Shown here piece by piece: positions 9,129-17,500 of a DNA stretch of 17,500 bases (its first letter is position 1; each line of letters opens with the position of its first letter). Position numbers and translations under genes: made by a program. This stretch comes from Actinidia chinensis (Eukaryota > Streptophyta > Magnoliopsida > Ericales > Actinidiaceae), in contig CM018893.1 of the NCBI GenBank assembly GCA_009663005.1, positions 14,283,652 to 14,301,151 on the forward strand, given 5' to 3'. The notes under the pieces are model-generated. The model had not been told where the DNA came from, did no database searches, and was given only the letters and a program-made list of their open reading frames with translations.

Positions 9129-10440
9129 TTAGTGGAAGTACTTTCGCAGATTGCTGGAATTTCAGGGTCTAGGAACTTCTTTTTCTTCCGCATTCTCTGA
9201 AGAATAAGAACTCCTACCGGCGAGCTTGGTTATTTGTAGGGCCCCTCCCAGTTCGGACCAAGCTTGCCGTCAGTTGGATCTTTGGTATTTCTAACGACTT
9301 TTCTGCGAATGAGAACTGCCCGACTTCAAAAAAAATTAAATCAAAAAAAAAATATTCTCTCTGTTGACCTTCTGGTTGAAAAACTTAGCCAACTGCTTTT
9401 GATAACTGGCCATTCTGATGAGTGCGTTGTCTCTCCTTTCTTCAGCCAAGTCAAGATCTCAGGCCAGCACCTCGTTATTGTGAGATGTATCGTAAGCCTC
9501 TGTCCGAATTATGGGCAGACCGACCTCCAACAGGATTACGGCTTCGAATCCAAAAGCTAGAGAGTATGGCGTCTCATTCGTCGCCTTCCGCGGTGTGGTC
9601 CGATAGGCCCACAACACGTTTGGCCACTCGTCGCCCATTTTCTTTGGCCTTCTCGAGTCGTTTTTTAATCCCATTCATAATAGTCTTGGTATTGGCCTCG
9701 CTTGCCATTGCAAGTCGGGTAACTCGGTTTTGAGTTGTAGAATTCAATTTTCAACTGCTATAAAAATTTCTGACTTTGCTTCCTACGAATTGGGTACCCT
9801 TATCCGACACGAAGACTCGTGGGATGCCAAATCTGGATAGGATGTTACTGCGAATAAACCTTATCACGTCTGTCTCCTTAATCTGGGTCAGCGGCTCGGC
9901 TTTCACCCACTTGGTGAAGTAATCGGTTGTTGCTAGTAAGAACTTTTTATTGCCAGGAGCTCTGGGTAGGACGCCCACGATATCCATTACCCATTGGGCG
10001 AAGAGCCACGGACTAGTAAGCGGAGTTAAGTCCTTTGTAGGTTGATGGATCAGGGGTGTAAAGAGCTGACATTTGTTGCCCTTACGCACATATACCTGAG
10101 TATCCTTCTACATGTAAGGCCACCAGTACCCATGTGAAAGAGCTCGGTGTGCCAATGATCTTCCCCCATAATGCAATCCGCACATTCCCTCATGGATCTC
10201 ATAAAGCACGTCTTCAACGAGGCTTGGATGTACACACAACAAATAGGAAACTTGATAAGATCTTTTGTACAAATCTCTTGAGGGGGATATCCAGAACCTT
10301 ACAGCCTTGATCCTGATTTTATGCGCCTCCTTTTTGTCATCCGGCAGCTGGTCGGTCCACAAATAATTTATGATATGGTCCATCCAGCTCGGCCCAAGTT
10401 CTGTGTTAACTAAAATGGATGTTTGTATTTCTTCTATACT
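9129..10440 (-). pseudogene. integrase (HHCC zinc domain, DDE core, C-terminal domain), broken
   Basis: This is the last domain of the pol polyprotein; intact, it inserts element cDNA into nuclear DNA. The zinc domain reads HEGMCGLHYGGRSLAHRAL, then VRKGNKCQ, so the first cysteine of the CxxC pair is glycine. One TAG (10110-10108) separates it from the core in the same frame. The core has WVMDIVG (D1, about 9980), FVSDKGTQF (D2, about 9800) and SEANTKTIMNG (E, about 9698) after frameshifts. Then come PNVLWAYRTTPRKAT and DLAEERRDNALIRMASYQ. The C-terminal part has a decayed GPY-like GRGPTNNQ and ends VPRPWNSSNLRKYFH before TAA at 9131-9129. This is the best preserved part of pol, with two long open segments (9751-10107 and 10108-10383). 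The upstream linker LVRTVAVDVISVPS (about 10440-10490) joins it to the archaeal-like RNase H. Confidence 0.92.
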
Positions 10441-10479
10441 TGGGACCGAGATGACATCGACTGCGACCGTTCTGACGAG

Positions 10480-10925
10480 ATTTCCTTTAGAGGCGGATGC
10501 TAGAGATGGCTAGCGCATCTACATTTGCGTTAAACTTTTTCTCGGCCTGCGAAAAGTAGCCCAAGAAACCACGTCGGTGGAGAGCCTTCCTTTTTCTCTT
10601 TTACGACCTCTCGAAACTCACTGAGAATGTTTTTTTTTGCCACCTTCAGATATTTTTTCCATTTTAATTTCACCGATCTTCAAATTTGCCTGTCACCTAA
10701 TTTTACGACCAATTTGGAATCGCTGTTTATTCAGAGCTCCGCACTCCCAGTTGCTGCCAGCCTCAGTCCTACGATCAGAGCTTCATATTCGGCTTCATTG
10801 GGTCATTGCTTGGAAATTAATCAAGGCATTGTTCGAACGAAACCGCTCATCGGGACTCTTCCAAAACTATCCTGCCCCTGCCCCTTGGTTGTTTCTGGCT
10901 CCGTCGACGGCATTTGCCATGCCAA
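10480..10925 (-). pseudogene. second (archaeal-like) RNase H domain of pol
   Basis: It lies between the ordinary RNase H and the integrase. The start reads AVDGARNNQGAGAGIVLE (10914-10858), containing the first catalytic aspartate in VDGA. Next comes NEAEYEALIVGLRLAATGS (about 10740-10795) with the catalytic glutamate. NSDSKLVV (about 10705-10728) carries the third acidic residue, then YLKVAK and LSEFREV, and finally a decayed NANVDALA near 10510-10535 where the last acidic residue lies. These pieces sit in different frames, so the domain is broken. A second RNase H of this kind is established for plant Tat elements, where it is thought to replace or supplement the weakened retroviral-type RNase H. 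The motif order is seen directly; the archaeal-like label is family knowledge. Confidence 0.85.
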
Positions 10926-11099
10926 AGAAAGGTCTACCTGAGGTGGTTCTACTATAACCTCTGCTCCCTCAGGTTAACTCCTTGGTTCAACCGAGCCCCT
11001 TTCTCTAGATGGCTCTGGATCGACCTCGGTATTCTCATTCGTAGTTCTGAGCTCAGATAGTGCATCTTGTGAGTTTTCTCCTTTTTGCGAAGATTTCGA

Positions 11100-11480
11100 C
11101 TAACTCTGCTCTGGGATTCCCGGCTTGGGGGAAAACTCTGCCACGAAATCCGCTAGTAACTGCCCCTTGATTGCCGCCCTTGGCAAGAAACTTATGTCAA
11201 ACTGCCCAAGTTCTAGGGACCATTTAGAAAGTTGTCCTGTCAGGTCTGCTTTCATCAAGACGACTTTGAGCGGGTATTCGGTGTAAACCGAAATGGGGTG
11301 CGCTTGAAAAATAGTGCATGAGCTTGCGTGAGGTCACTATTAGGGCCAAAATAAGCTTTTCTAATGGTAAGTATCGTGTTTGGCAATCAGTTAGTGTTTT
11401 GCTCACAAAATATATAGGGTGCTGCTCATTGGTCACCTTTCTTAACAAGACCTAGCTCAAGGCGTTTCGATATCGCGAGA
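11100..11480 (-). pseudogene. RNase H domain (first copy) and connector of pol
   Basis: The open stretch 11448-11224 reads HPIYFVSKTLTDCQTRYLPLEKL and continues to RKLMHYF. This is the standard Ty3/Gypsy RNase H segment, with the conserved glutamate of the LEKL motif present. After a change of frame it goes on as QLSKWSLELGQFDISFLP and then IKGQLLADFVAEFSPKPG down to about 11110, the connector typical of plant Tat-type pol. The N-terminal aspartate-bearing strand, expected at about 11450-11490, is damaged. Intact, the domain removes RNA from RNA-DNA hybrids during reverse transcription in the virus-like particle. A low-complexity, acidic-rich linker (about 10925-11100) separates it from the second RNase H. 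Confidence 0.88.
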
Positions 11481-12430
11481 TAAACTGGAGCAGCTTTCCT
11501 TCTCCGGCGTGGAAGAGTGGAGGCTACGGTCAAATATTTTTTGAATATTGGAGTGCCATTCGGATTCCTCATCCCACAGAAACTTGGCATTTTTTGCGTA
11601 AGAGCTTAAAAATGGGCGACATTTGTCAAACGACTTACTGATGCACCGGTTGAGAGTCTGCTGTCCCCCCCCAGAAGTAAAAAAACCCAGATCCGTGATT
11701 TCTGTGCCTCTTTGTCGTTCCTTAGGCTGGTTACTTGTCTATGGTGGCAATCTGCTCTGGTTTGCTTCGATACCGCTGTGACTAGATGCCCGGGATTCCC
11801 CCGAGCCTACACCAAAGGCACACTTCCACTGCATTAAGTCTAAGTTATATTGTCGGAGGATCGTGAAACTTAGGTGGACAAGTTCCTTGAGATATCGGAT
11901 TCCTTCTTTACTTTTTACCACCATGTCGTTCGTGTAAGCATCCATGGTCCTCCCCAGACGGGTTTGAACATTTTCGTAACCATTCTCTGGTACGTGGCCC
12001 CGCTTTTTGAGCCGCAAATGGCATAACTTTGGTAGGCGAACACCCCCTAGGGTGATAAATGAGTTTTTTTCCTGATCCGGTCCATGCAGAGCGATTTGAT
12101 GATATCCTCTGTACGCATCAGAAAACTCATACGGGCATTGACCCGAGGTGCTATCAACCAACTGATTTTATCTTTGGTAATGGGAACAGTCCTTAGGGCA
12201 AGCCCGGTTGAGATATAAATCGACACGACCCGCCACTTTGCCCGTTTTCTTTTCCACACCCACGGTGTTCGACAGCCAACTGGGGGGGGATAAATGACTT
12301 CGTTAATTGCATCAGCTTCCCTGAGTTTCTCCACTTCTTCTATCACCGCTCCACGTGCTCGGTCGCTGACCTTCTCCCCCTTTTTTTACCGGTCAAAAAT
12401 CCAGTTGAACGTTTAGCTTGTACTTGATAA
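11480..12430 (-). pseudogene. reverse transcriptase domain of pol, catalytically altered
   Basis: The palm and fingers are recognisable in pieces: VIEEVEKLREADAINEVIYP (12349-12290), KWRVV, MVDSTSG, DAYRGYHQIALHGPDQEK (first catalytic aspartate, about 12105), GRTMDAYTNDMVVKS, then ILRQYNLDLMQWKCAFGVGSG and GIEAN. The catalytic YxDD box at 11936-11925 is YTND, so one of the two metal-binding aspartates is asparagine. The thumb/connection follows in another frame as CISKSFDKCRPF and AKNAKFLWDEESE (about 11650-11560). Several frameshifts lie between 12110 and 11480. Intact, it copies element RNA into DNA. The pieces align in the family order, leaving little doubt about identity. Confidence 0.93.
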
Positions 12431-12599
12431 AGTTTTGGTCAATTCCCGGCTTTTTGTAAGGGTCCATGCGAAGTCTCAATGTTAGCTTTTAAGAGTTGGA
12501 TGAGTTCGGTTGTTCTCCATTCATTCAGGTCTGACCCGACTATAAAAAATCATCTAAACTCGCTCATCCAATCAATAGCTCACCAATCCTCGATGACCT

Positions 12600-13140
12600 T
12601 TTGCCTCGAGATCGTGACCCACGCCTCCAGCACTTCTATATCCTCCTTGAACCATTTGAACTTCTTTCAACCGCTATCTTATCGACATTGTGGCCAGAAG
12701 CGTTGTTTTGCGGCCTCACTTATCTCCATATATAGCCTCCTCACCTCCGGGCGTGAGGAACTTATGGTGAATGTGTGTAAGCCCACTCCTTCATCCTGTG
12801 CAACCAATCCTCTTCCACAATAGCATTATATTGGCGATGATTATCTACACTACAGATTCTATCATTAGTTTCTTGGAGCCTACTCGGGTTTGAGAGACAC
12901 GGTTCCCAAAGGCCAATGTGCTTGAGCATTAAACCCGACTAGCGGAACTCGGGCTGGTTTCAGTTTGGTCTTGTTAAGCTTTTAATTGTTTTGATAAATC
13001 TAATACATTACCTCGATCGAGTCTTCGATATTCACAGATTCTCTTGCGTCATACCCTTCGATCCTTACCTGCCACCACTAATGGATCCGAGTGAGGATGT
13101 TCTACTCTTTCCGAGGTCCGCCCTGGAAAAGGTGACCATT
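12600..13140 (-). pseudogene. retropepsin-like aspartic protease region of pol
   Basis: It lies between gag and RT. Reading leftward, VEHPHSDPLVVAGKDRR (about 13122-13072) precedes VNIEDSIEVMY (13035-13003), where the family has a DSG/DTG active-site loop; here the glycine is replaced (DSI). Then come [18 protein letters not shown] (about 12945-12892) and QYNAIVEEDWLHRM (12833-12792), both standard Tat protease-region motifs in which the second part of the domain folds. A short tail, FLTPGGEEAIYGD, reaches about 12725. Intact, the enzyme cuts the Gag-Pol polyprotein. Stops and frameshifts lie between all blocks. The stretch 12430-12725 is the linker to RT and is only poorly readable. Confidence 0.8.
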
Positions 13141-13224
13141 CCCTCTCAGCTTCGGCCGCCTTTCATCTTCTGCGGCAGGATGGGACTGAGAGCACCTCGT
13201 GCTTTGCTAATCATGCGAATCTCT

Positions 13225-14770
13225 TTCGGAATTTTGTTTTCGGCAGACTGGGGTCATTCGGGCCCCCGATCATGTGAAATAGTGCCTCAGGGGCAATCTT
13301 CATCCCTCCGTCTGCAGCCTTTTCCATTTCACTCCGACTCGATCGAGCCTCCTATTGGCCTCGGTCTCGGCCACTTCTATCCGGGTCTTCGCATTATCTC
13401 CGAACTCTTTAAGGTGTTCATCATGGACCATGTTGCTCTAGAAAAGCCTTAAGAGCCTGTAGTTTTTCGGTTTTGTGCCTTTCTCACCGTGATACGAGCA
13501 CCTCCAATGCTTGATTTTGCTTTTTGGGTCGGCCACCCATTGGTTCCGGTTTTCTTGAAGTATGGTTTGTCCTCTGATTCTAGGCCAGGAGTTTTGTAAT
13601 CGGTTCCTTGAAGACCACGTTAATTCCCTGGCTTGCCGAGTTTCGTATGGACTAGATCCATCTTTCCTCCTTTTAACTGGAGCCTTTACACGACCGACTT
13701 TGCCTCGTCCTTCTCGAATTCCCTAATATCAGCCTCCAAACAGCGAATATCTCGACCTGGGACATGAGGTCCCGGAGGCCGATTGGAGGGTCTAGAATAA
13801 ACGTCAGGTTCTCCTATACCTGTCCCCAGGGGGACAATCCGAGTTCTGTAACTTGCAACACATTTTCTCGGAACATTCATCAATTTCGTTGTATGTTTCC
13901 CAATACCTCTACTGTAATTCCTAATCGAATCGTTCCGCCTTTCTTCAAACGTTAGCAACGAGCCAACTGCCTTGGGTTGCCTTGTATTTAGATGAAACGA
14001 GACTACAAACGTACTCAGTAAGATAAGAAAAGCTCTCTATTGACCCTACGTAACTGTCGAACATTTAAGCCCCAGGTCGCCCAGATGGATGGGAATACTC
14101 CACACATAAGAGTATCCATATGATTCCACAAAGCCATCATCTGTCTCACGTGGCTCACATGGGACCGAGGGGTCTGACTTCCATTATAAGGGTGACCCTG
14201 GGTGGTAACGAAATTTTTCCAGCGGATCAATTCCCTCTATTCACCCGGAAAAAAGAGTTGTTGAATCCCAAATTTTCAACTCCCTTGTCGTACCAATGAC
14301 ACCGGTATGAGTTCCAGACTCCATTAGCATGATGCTTCTGACTGCATGGCATCCCTTTGGCTATGAGTTCTGTCTTAAGTCCACCACTGATCCTCTTTGC
14401 ATTAAGCGCGTCCCGTAGGTTTTCGCTTCTCTACGAAGATGCATTTTTTCTTCAGCCGAAGATTCGCTTGCTCGACACTAGGTTCTATTATCACCGTGGC
14501 TCTCCAGCTCAGATCGGCGCGAGGGTCGCCTCTCCTTCTGGGTTCTCATTGGAGGGGTATTCTCCTCATAATCTTGCCCTTGAAGACTGTATATTGTCTA
14601 TTGGGACCGGCCCCACAAGCCGATTTGGCTACCAAAATATGGGGCTATTTGACGTCAGCTGTGCTTGCAATGTCCATCGTGACGTCCCCCCCATGGTCGT
14701 CTCTTCCTCCGGGGGATAAACCGCCCCGACCTTTGCTTTGAGGTGGCCCTTCGTCGCCCTCTGCGGCCAT
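13225..14770 (-). pseudogene. gag (capsid plus decayed zinc knuckle)
   Basis: The likely start is ATG at 14770, reading MAAEGDEGPPQSKGRGGLS; it lies about 145 bases inside the PBS and is followed by GGDVTMDIAS. A second possible start at 14912 opens a basic frame with no family resemblance. The capsid core (retrotransposon gag domain) is seen as [20 protein letters not shown] and LMCGVFPS (14192-14100), then SLLTFEERRNDSIRNYS (about 13970-13920) and RPSNRPPGPHVPG. A zinc-knuckle relic, WRCSYHGEKG, lies at 13506-13477: it keeps Cys and the first His, but the later His and Cys are lost. The end reads HMIGGPNDPS (about 13285-13255) and KFRKRFA, the usual gag-protease junction. Intact Gag forms the virus-like particle and binds element RNA. 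Many frameshifts are present. Confidence 0.85.
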
Positions 14771-14915
14771 CAGGGCCTAGTAGTTTGCCCCCTCTGTCCC
14801 CAGGTGTTCTAGGGACATATGAGGGGTGCCCCTCGGGTTTTTGACGGTATGCCGGAACAATTTTCTTCCTCAACAAGTATAGGTAGCGTCTTGTAGGTTG
14901 TCTATTAGTCAATTT

Positions 14916-14934
14916 CCCACAGGCTGGACCGCCA
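14916..14934 (-). promoter_or_regulatory. primer binding site (PBS)
   Basis: Two bases inside the 5' LTR, the minus strand reads TGGCGGTCCAGCCTGTGGG. TGG at the start pairs with a tRNA 3' CCA. The TGGCG start and CTGTGGGAA end resemble the common PBS of plant Tat/RIRE2-type elements, with a few altered bases between. I do not name the tRNA. Its place next to the LTR CA end supports the boundary at 14937. Confidence 0.72.
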
Positions 14935-14936
14935 AT

Positions 14937-15705
14937 TGTGCGGAGTTGAGTTTACAAGGCGGGAATCGAAAGTAGCCCCCAACGACGCGTCCTTCCTTTA
15001 GCTTCTGGAGGGGTTCACCAAGTTGACGATCACCTTAGTAACTGCAACATAGACAACAGTAAGTCCGGCCGCCGGGCTGTTCCGAAAAAAGGACTCTCCG
15101 TAGCAAGTTAGATGACCAGAATGCCTTCAGCTATGTATTCCAGAGAGAGAGAGAGCAAGAGAAGAAGAGGCCAGTCAGCGCGAGCGCAAAAAAGATTCCA
15201 AAGACAAAAATTCTCCTCACCTCTACTGTGAATTTGCTTATATAGTTTAGCTCGAAGAGTGCATTGACGCGCCAACGGATGACTTGGCTATCGGGCAGTT
15301 CACCTTAATCTTCATTTTGCAGAGAGGTGGTTGTCCTTCTTGACCGTGAATCTCCAGCCCAGATTGGGGTGGTGTCAATCGTGCCCATGTCGTTGCAAGC
15401 GTCGCTATGTGCATGGCATTCATTGGGATTCCCGTCAATCTCTGTGTATCACCCGGGATGCGGCGTAACTGTTTGCGTGGCGCCATGATAGCAAGAGTTA
15501 ATCCACGAGCTCGGGTAGAGTGCAGCCCTGTACTTCTTCCGAGCCTCGACGCGCTGCTGTTAGTATGCTTCTACAATGTAAGGTGGTTCGGGGGAATGGG
15601 GGCCCCTTTTTTTTTTGTTAGGTGTGAAAAACACTCTGGCGCATCCCTCCAGGCCTTCTCGTGGCTGCCATACTTTACGGTATGTTTCGTGTCTCTACAG
15701 CTATC
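14937..15705 (-). repeat. 5' LTR (right copy), truncated at its outer end
   Basis: It starts TGTGCGGAGTTGAGTTTAC and follows the left copy in order through the shared GTCCGGCCGCCGG, TTCCAGAGAGA, CCAACGGATGACTTGGCTAT and GGGATTCCCGTCAATCTCTG blocks, to about 15705 (GTGTCTCTACAGCTATCA). The left copy continues about 240 bases further, but here the sequence turns AT-rich and unrelated, so the U3 start is missing. The two LTRs differ by many substitutions and small indels, indicating an old insertion. The exact break cannot be set to the base. Confidence 0.85.
15237..15245 (-). promoter_or_regulatory. TATA box of the 5' LTR promoter
   Basis: CTATATAAG on the minus strand is preserved identically with the left LTR within GAGCTAAACTATATAAG. 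It would start transcription leftward into gag at roughly 15205-15210. The upstream U3 enhancer part is partly deleted, so activity of this copy is doubtful. Confidence 0.72.
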
Positions 15706-16092
15706 AATAACTTTAGTTAGCAATCTAAACAAACTCTTGTGGTGTGTCTCAGTTCCATTAAGAAATATACAAGTGGATGGAGTGGGTGATTAGTGGGGTT
15801 AGGTGAATAAGGATTGAGTGTTATTAATTTACTGGGTGTTACTAATCTCTCTCTCTCTCCTCCTTCTACCCAAACATACCTTATACGCGCAAACACATAT
15901 ATGATATATTGGAGAGACGAGAAATTATAGAGTGTGGTTACCATGTTCAACTCCACCAATACTGCCCCTCCCCTCCCCTCCCCTGCCCACATCCTAATCT
16001 TCCCCCACCCAGCCCATGTCCACATGCTTCCCATGCTAGATCTAACCCAACAACTAGCCCTCTAAAAAAACAAAAAAAAAATAGAATTTCTT
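15706..16092. repeat. AT-rich flank with microsatellites
   Basis: This is non-coding flank right of the element. It contains a (TC)7 run at 15846-15859, four CCCCT units at 15965-15984, and A-rich runs around 16065-16081. No gene or transposon end is recognised. Confidence 0.7.
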
Positions 16093-16119
16093 TTAGGATT
16101 TAAATGAGTTTAATCCTAA
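16093..16119. repeat. short inverted repeat
   Basis: TTAGGATT and AATCCTAA form a perfect 8-bp stem around an 11-base loop. It lies in a non-coding AT-rich stretch. It may belong to a short decayed DNA transposon, but no target duplication is apparent. Confidence 0.55.
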
Positions 16120-16211
16120 CTCTACTGCAATTACTCTATAATTAAAACTTCTTGTGCAAGAGATATTTCTAAAACGTCTTCGATAGACGAGATATAATCC
16201 GCATAAGAATA

Positions 16212-16480
16212 AATTACAGTAATAGTCCTTGTATTTTGTTATGTGTGAACTTCAGTCTCTGTTCAGTGCATGATTTTTCATCGTAAATTTTAAATTCTCT
16301 CAACCCATTCGCGGTGGGTCTCTTTAATGGAAACCACGCAAATTAGCCTCACACCCCCTCTAAAAATGGTTGAGAGTTCTGTTTCAACATTGATTCCGTA
16401 AAAATTACACGCAGACATTTACATTTGGACTGATTAACTTAGGATTAAAATTCATGCTTTAAAATCTGGAGGGACCAAGA
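16212..16480. repeat. possible small non-autonomous dispersed element
   Basis: The stretch starts TAGTCCTTGTATTTTG and ends with GGAGGGACCAAGAGG, giving a weak inverted relation (AGTCC..TTG against the complement CTTGGTCCC). The interior (GTGAACTTCAGTCTCTGTTCAG, read in two parts) has the 'agtccctgt' phrasing seen in many plant intergenic repeats. No ORF is present. The identification is tentative. Confidence 0.3.
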
Positions 16481-17090
16481 GGTAAGCTCCAGTTTTTGTG
16501 GGAAAATCACGTAGCACTCAATAGTTTTATGTGCACTTGTTGCGCTGTCTCCACTAGTAGGGTAAGAAAATTGAATGATCGAGAATTTAAGGCTTGATTT
16601 GGTTTTTTAGAGTTGGTCAATTAATTTCGTTTTAAATTTTTAAATATTGGACTTTTTTTTGTTAGGTATGGTTTATAGTCTCTCAAACTATAGAAAATTG
16701 AAATGAGCCGAATCGGATTTATATAAGCCATCACATGTTTATAAATCACATCATTCATTTGTAAATCTAAATCTCCATTATTCATTTAAAAATCAGTCAA
16801 ACATCCGTTAAAGTTTTTTTTTTTTCCTTCTAAATCTCGGTTAGTTTGTTACATTTTTAGATTTAAAATCTGATAATTAAGTAATTTTTTTGGGGAGGCC
16901 CAAAAAAATGAATCAAAAAAAAAACTAATAAAAACTAAAAACCGAATTGAATTCCTTTCGGTTTCTTTATCAGAAGTATAAGTTTTAGTTTCATAATTTT
17001 ACAAATCAAAATTTTCGATTATTATTTATAATTTCTCTCAAAAATAAATCGGTTAAACCGAACTCCACCTTGTTTTCTTTTGTCCCGATA
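16481..17090. other. AT-rich intergenic DNA, nothing identified
   Basis: The stretch is very AT-rich with homopolymers. It has a few ACCGAATTGAATT and TTTCGGTTT strings in opposite orientations (about 16940-16965, and again AATCGGTTAAACCGAA near 17047-17062) that could be eroded repeat ends. No gene-like content is seen. Confidence 0.55.
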
Positions 17091-17500
17091 GTATAAGCAC
17101 ATCTGGGTAGGCCTACCTTTATCTCGAGCTAGAACCCAAGCCAAACCAACAAATTGGGAGAGATTCTGTCTAAAGAGTGGACAGAGCTAGCTTGGGTGTA
17201 AGGACAAAATTAATTGGGTAAAATTAATAAATTTAGGGACGGCAATGGGTAATTAACTTTGAGGCCAAAAAGGAAAAATAAGAAACTTAAGGAGGCTAAG
17301 CGTTTTTTACCCTCAAGCAACTGTCAGAGTGATTAATTACTTTACCCAACGTAGACATGACGCGTTGAGTGAGAACTTGGCCATTGCTGGAAAGACACTT
17401 TACCTCAAACGTGTCCAAGGATAAGGATGTTTTTGGATCAAGAAGTTGATACCTGATAGGAGAAATAAAAGGGAAAAAAAAAGAAGAAGAGAAGCTGATT
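17091..17500. other. intergenic DNA, possible upstream region of a gene beyond the window
   Basis: The stretch ends in a purine-rich run (GGGAAAAAAAAAGAAGAAG) of the sort common in plant 5' leaders, with AATAAAAG at about 17464-17471 before it. No coding start is present. Whether a gene follows on the plus strand cannot be judged from here. Confidence 0.25.

Larger units (their letters stand above)
2582..15705 (-). mobile_element. Ty3/Gypsy LTR retrotransposon, Tat lineage, decayed
   Basis: The element spans about 13.1 kb between two direct repeats (2582-3559 and 14937-15705) and codes on the minus strand. The order from its 5' side is LTR, PBS, gag, protease, RT, RNase H, archaeal-like RNase H, integrase, tandem-repeat array, antisense ORF region, PPT, LTR. 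The domain order RT-RH-IN defines Ty3/Gypsy. A second archaeal-like RNase H, an antisense ORF after integrase and 3' tandem repeats are known hallmarks of the plant Tat lineage (Ogre, Retand and relatives). All coding sections contain stops and frameshifts. The catalytic YxDD of RT and the protease aspartate motif are altered, so this copy cannot act alone. The right LTR lacks its outer quarter, so no target-site duplication can be read. Confidence 0.93.

Noticed and set aside
12479..12823. 114-codon plus-strand open frame
   Set aside because: It lies opposite the protease-to-RT linker on the minus strand and has no recognisable domain.
12991..13452. 153-codon plus-strand open frame
   Set aside because: It is the complement of the gag-protease junction, where minus-strand motifs (HPHSDPLVV, MIGGP) are recognisable. 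It is a shadow frame.
14655..14912. Minus-strand frame starting at 14912 as the true gag start
   Set aside because: It is very basic and shows no gag similarity. The frame beginning at 14770 gives a more plausible acidic, Gly-rich gag N-terminus, although neither is certain.

Overview
The window reads as nuclear DNA of a flowering plant, probably a eudicot. AT-rich intergenic flanks with poly-T, microsatellites and old DNA-transposon debris surround one large, more GC-rich LTR retrotransposon. No intact host gene is visible. The species cannot be named from this sequence.

Layout: positions 1-2581 are intergenic. They hold a 38-bp tandem repeat (323-449), a broken plus-strand hAT transposase fragment with a BED-finger-like N-terminus (about 600-1344), and a sequence rich in GGTTCGGTT and its complement that ends like a hAT terminus (about 2080-2252). 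From 2582 to about 15705 lies a single Ty3/Gypsy element, about 13.1 kb, coding on the minus strand. Read right to left it has a truncated 5' LTR (14937-15705), a primer binding site (14916-14934), gag with a decayed zinc knuckle, protease, reverse transcriptase (YxDD read as YTND), RNase H, a second archaeal-like RNase H, an HHCC/integrase with a recognisable C-terminus (stop at 9129), a tandem array of about 155-bp units (about 7526-9035), plus-strand (antisense) coding remnants between the array and the 3' LTR, a polypurine tract and a full 3' LTR (2582-3559). From 15706 to 17500 the sequence is AT-rich intergenic again, with microsatellites and small inverted repeats.

Dual RNase H domains, an antisense ORF downstream of integrase and a tandem array in the 3' region together place the element in the Tat lineage (the Retand/Ogre/RIRE2 group) of plant Ty3/Gypsy elements. 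All coding parts are broken by stops and small frameshifts, and the LTRs have diverged from each other with many indels. The copy is therefore old and non-autonomous, unless some single-base indels are assembly errors.

The least explained part is 6600-7412 on the plus strand. It holds a TATA-like motif, an open frame ending in an acidic EDEDE tail, and AATAAA signals. It looks like a second small antisense transcription unit between the known type of antisense ORF and the satellite-like array.
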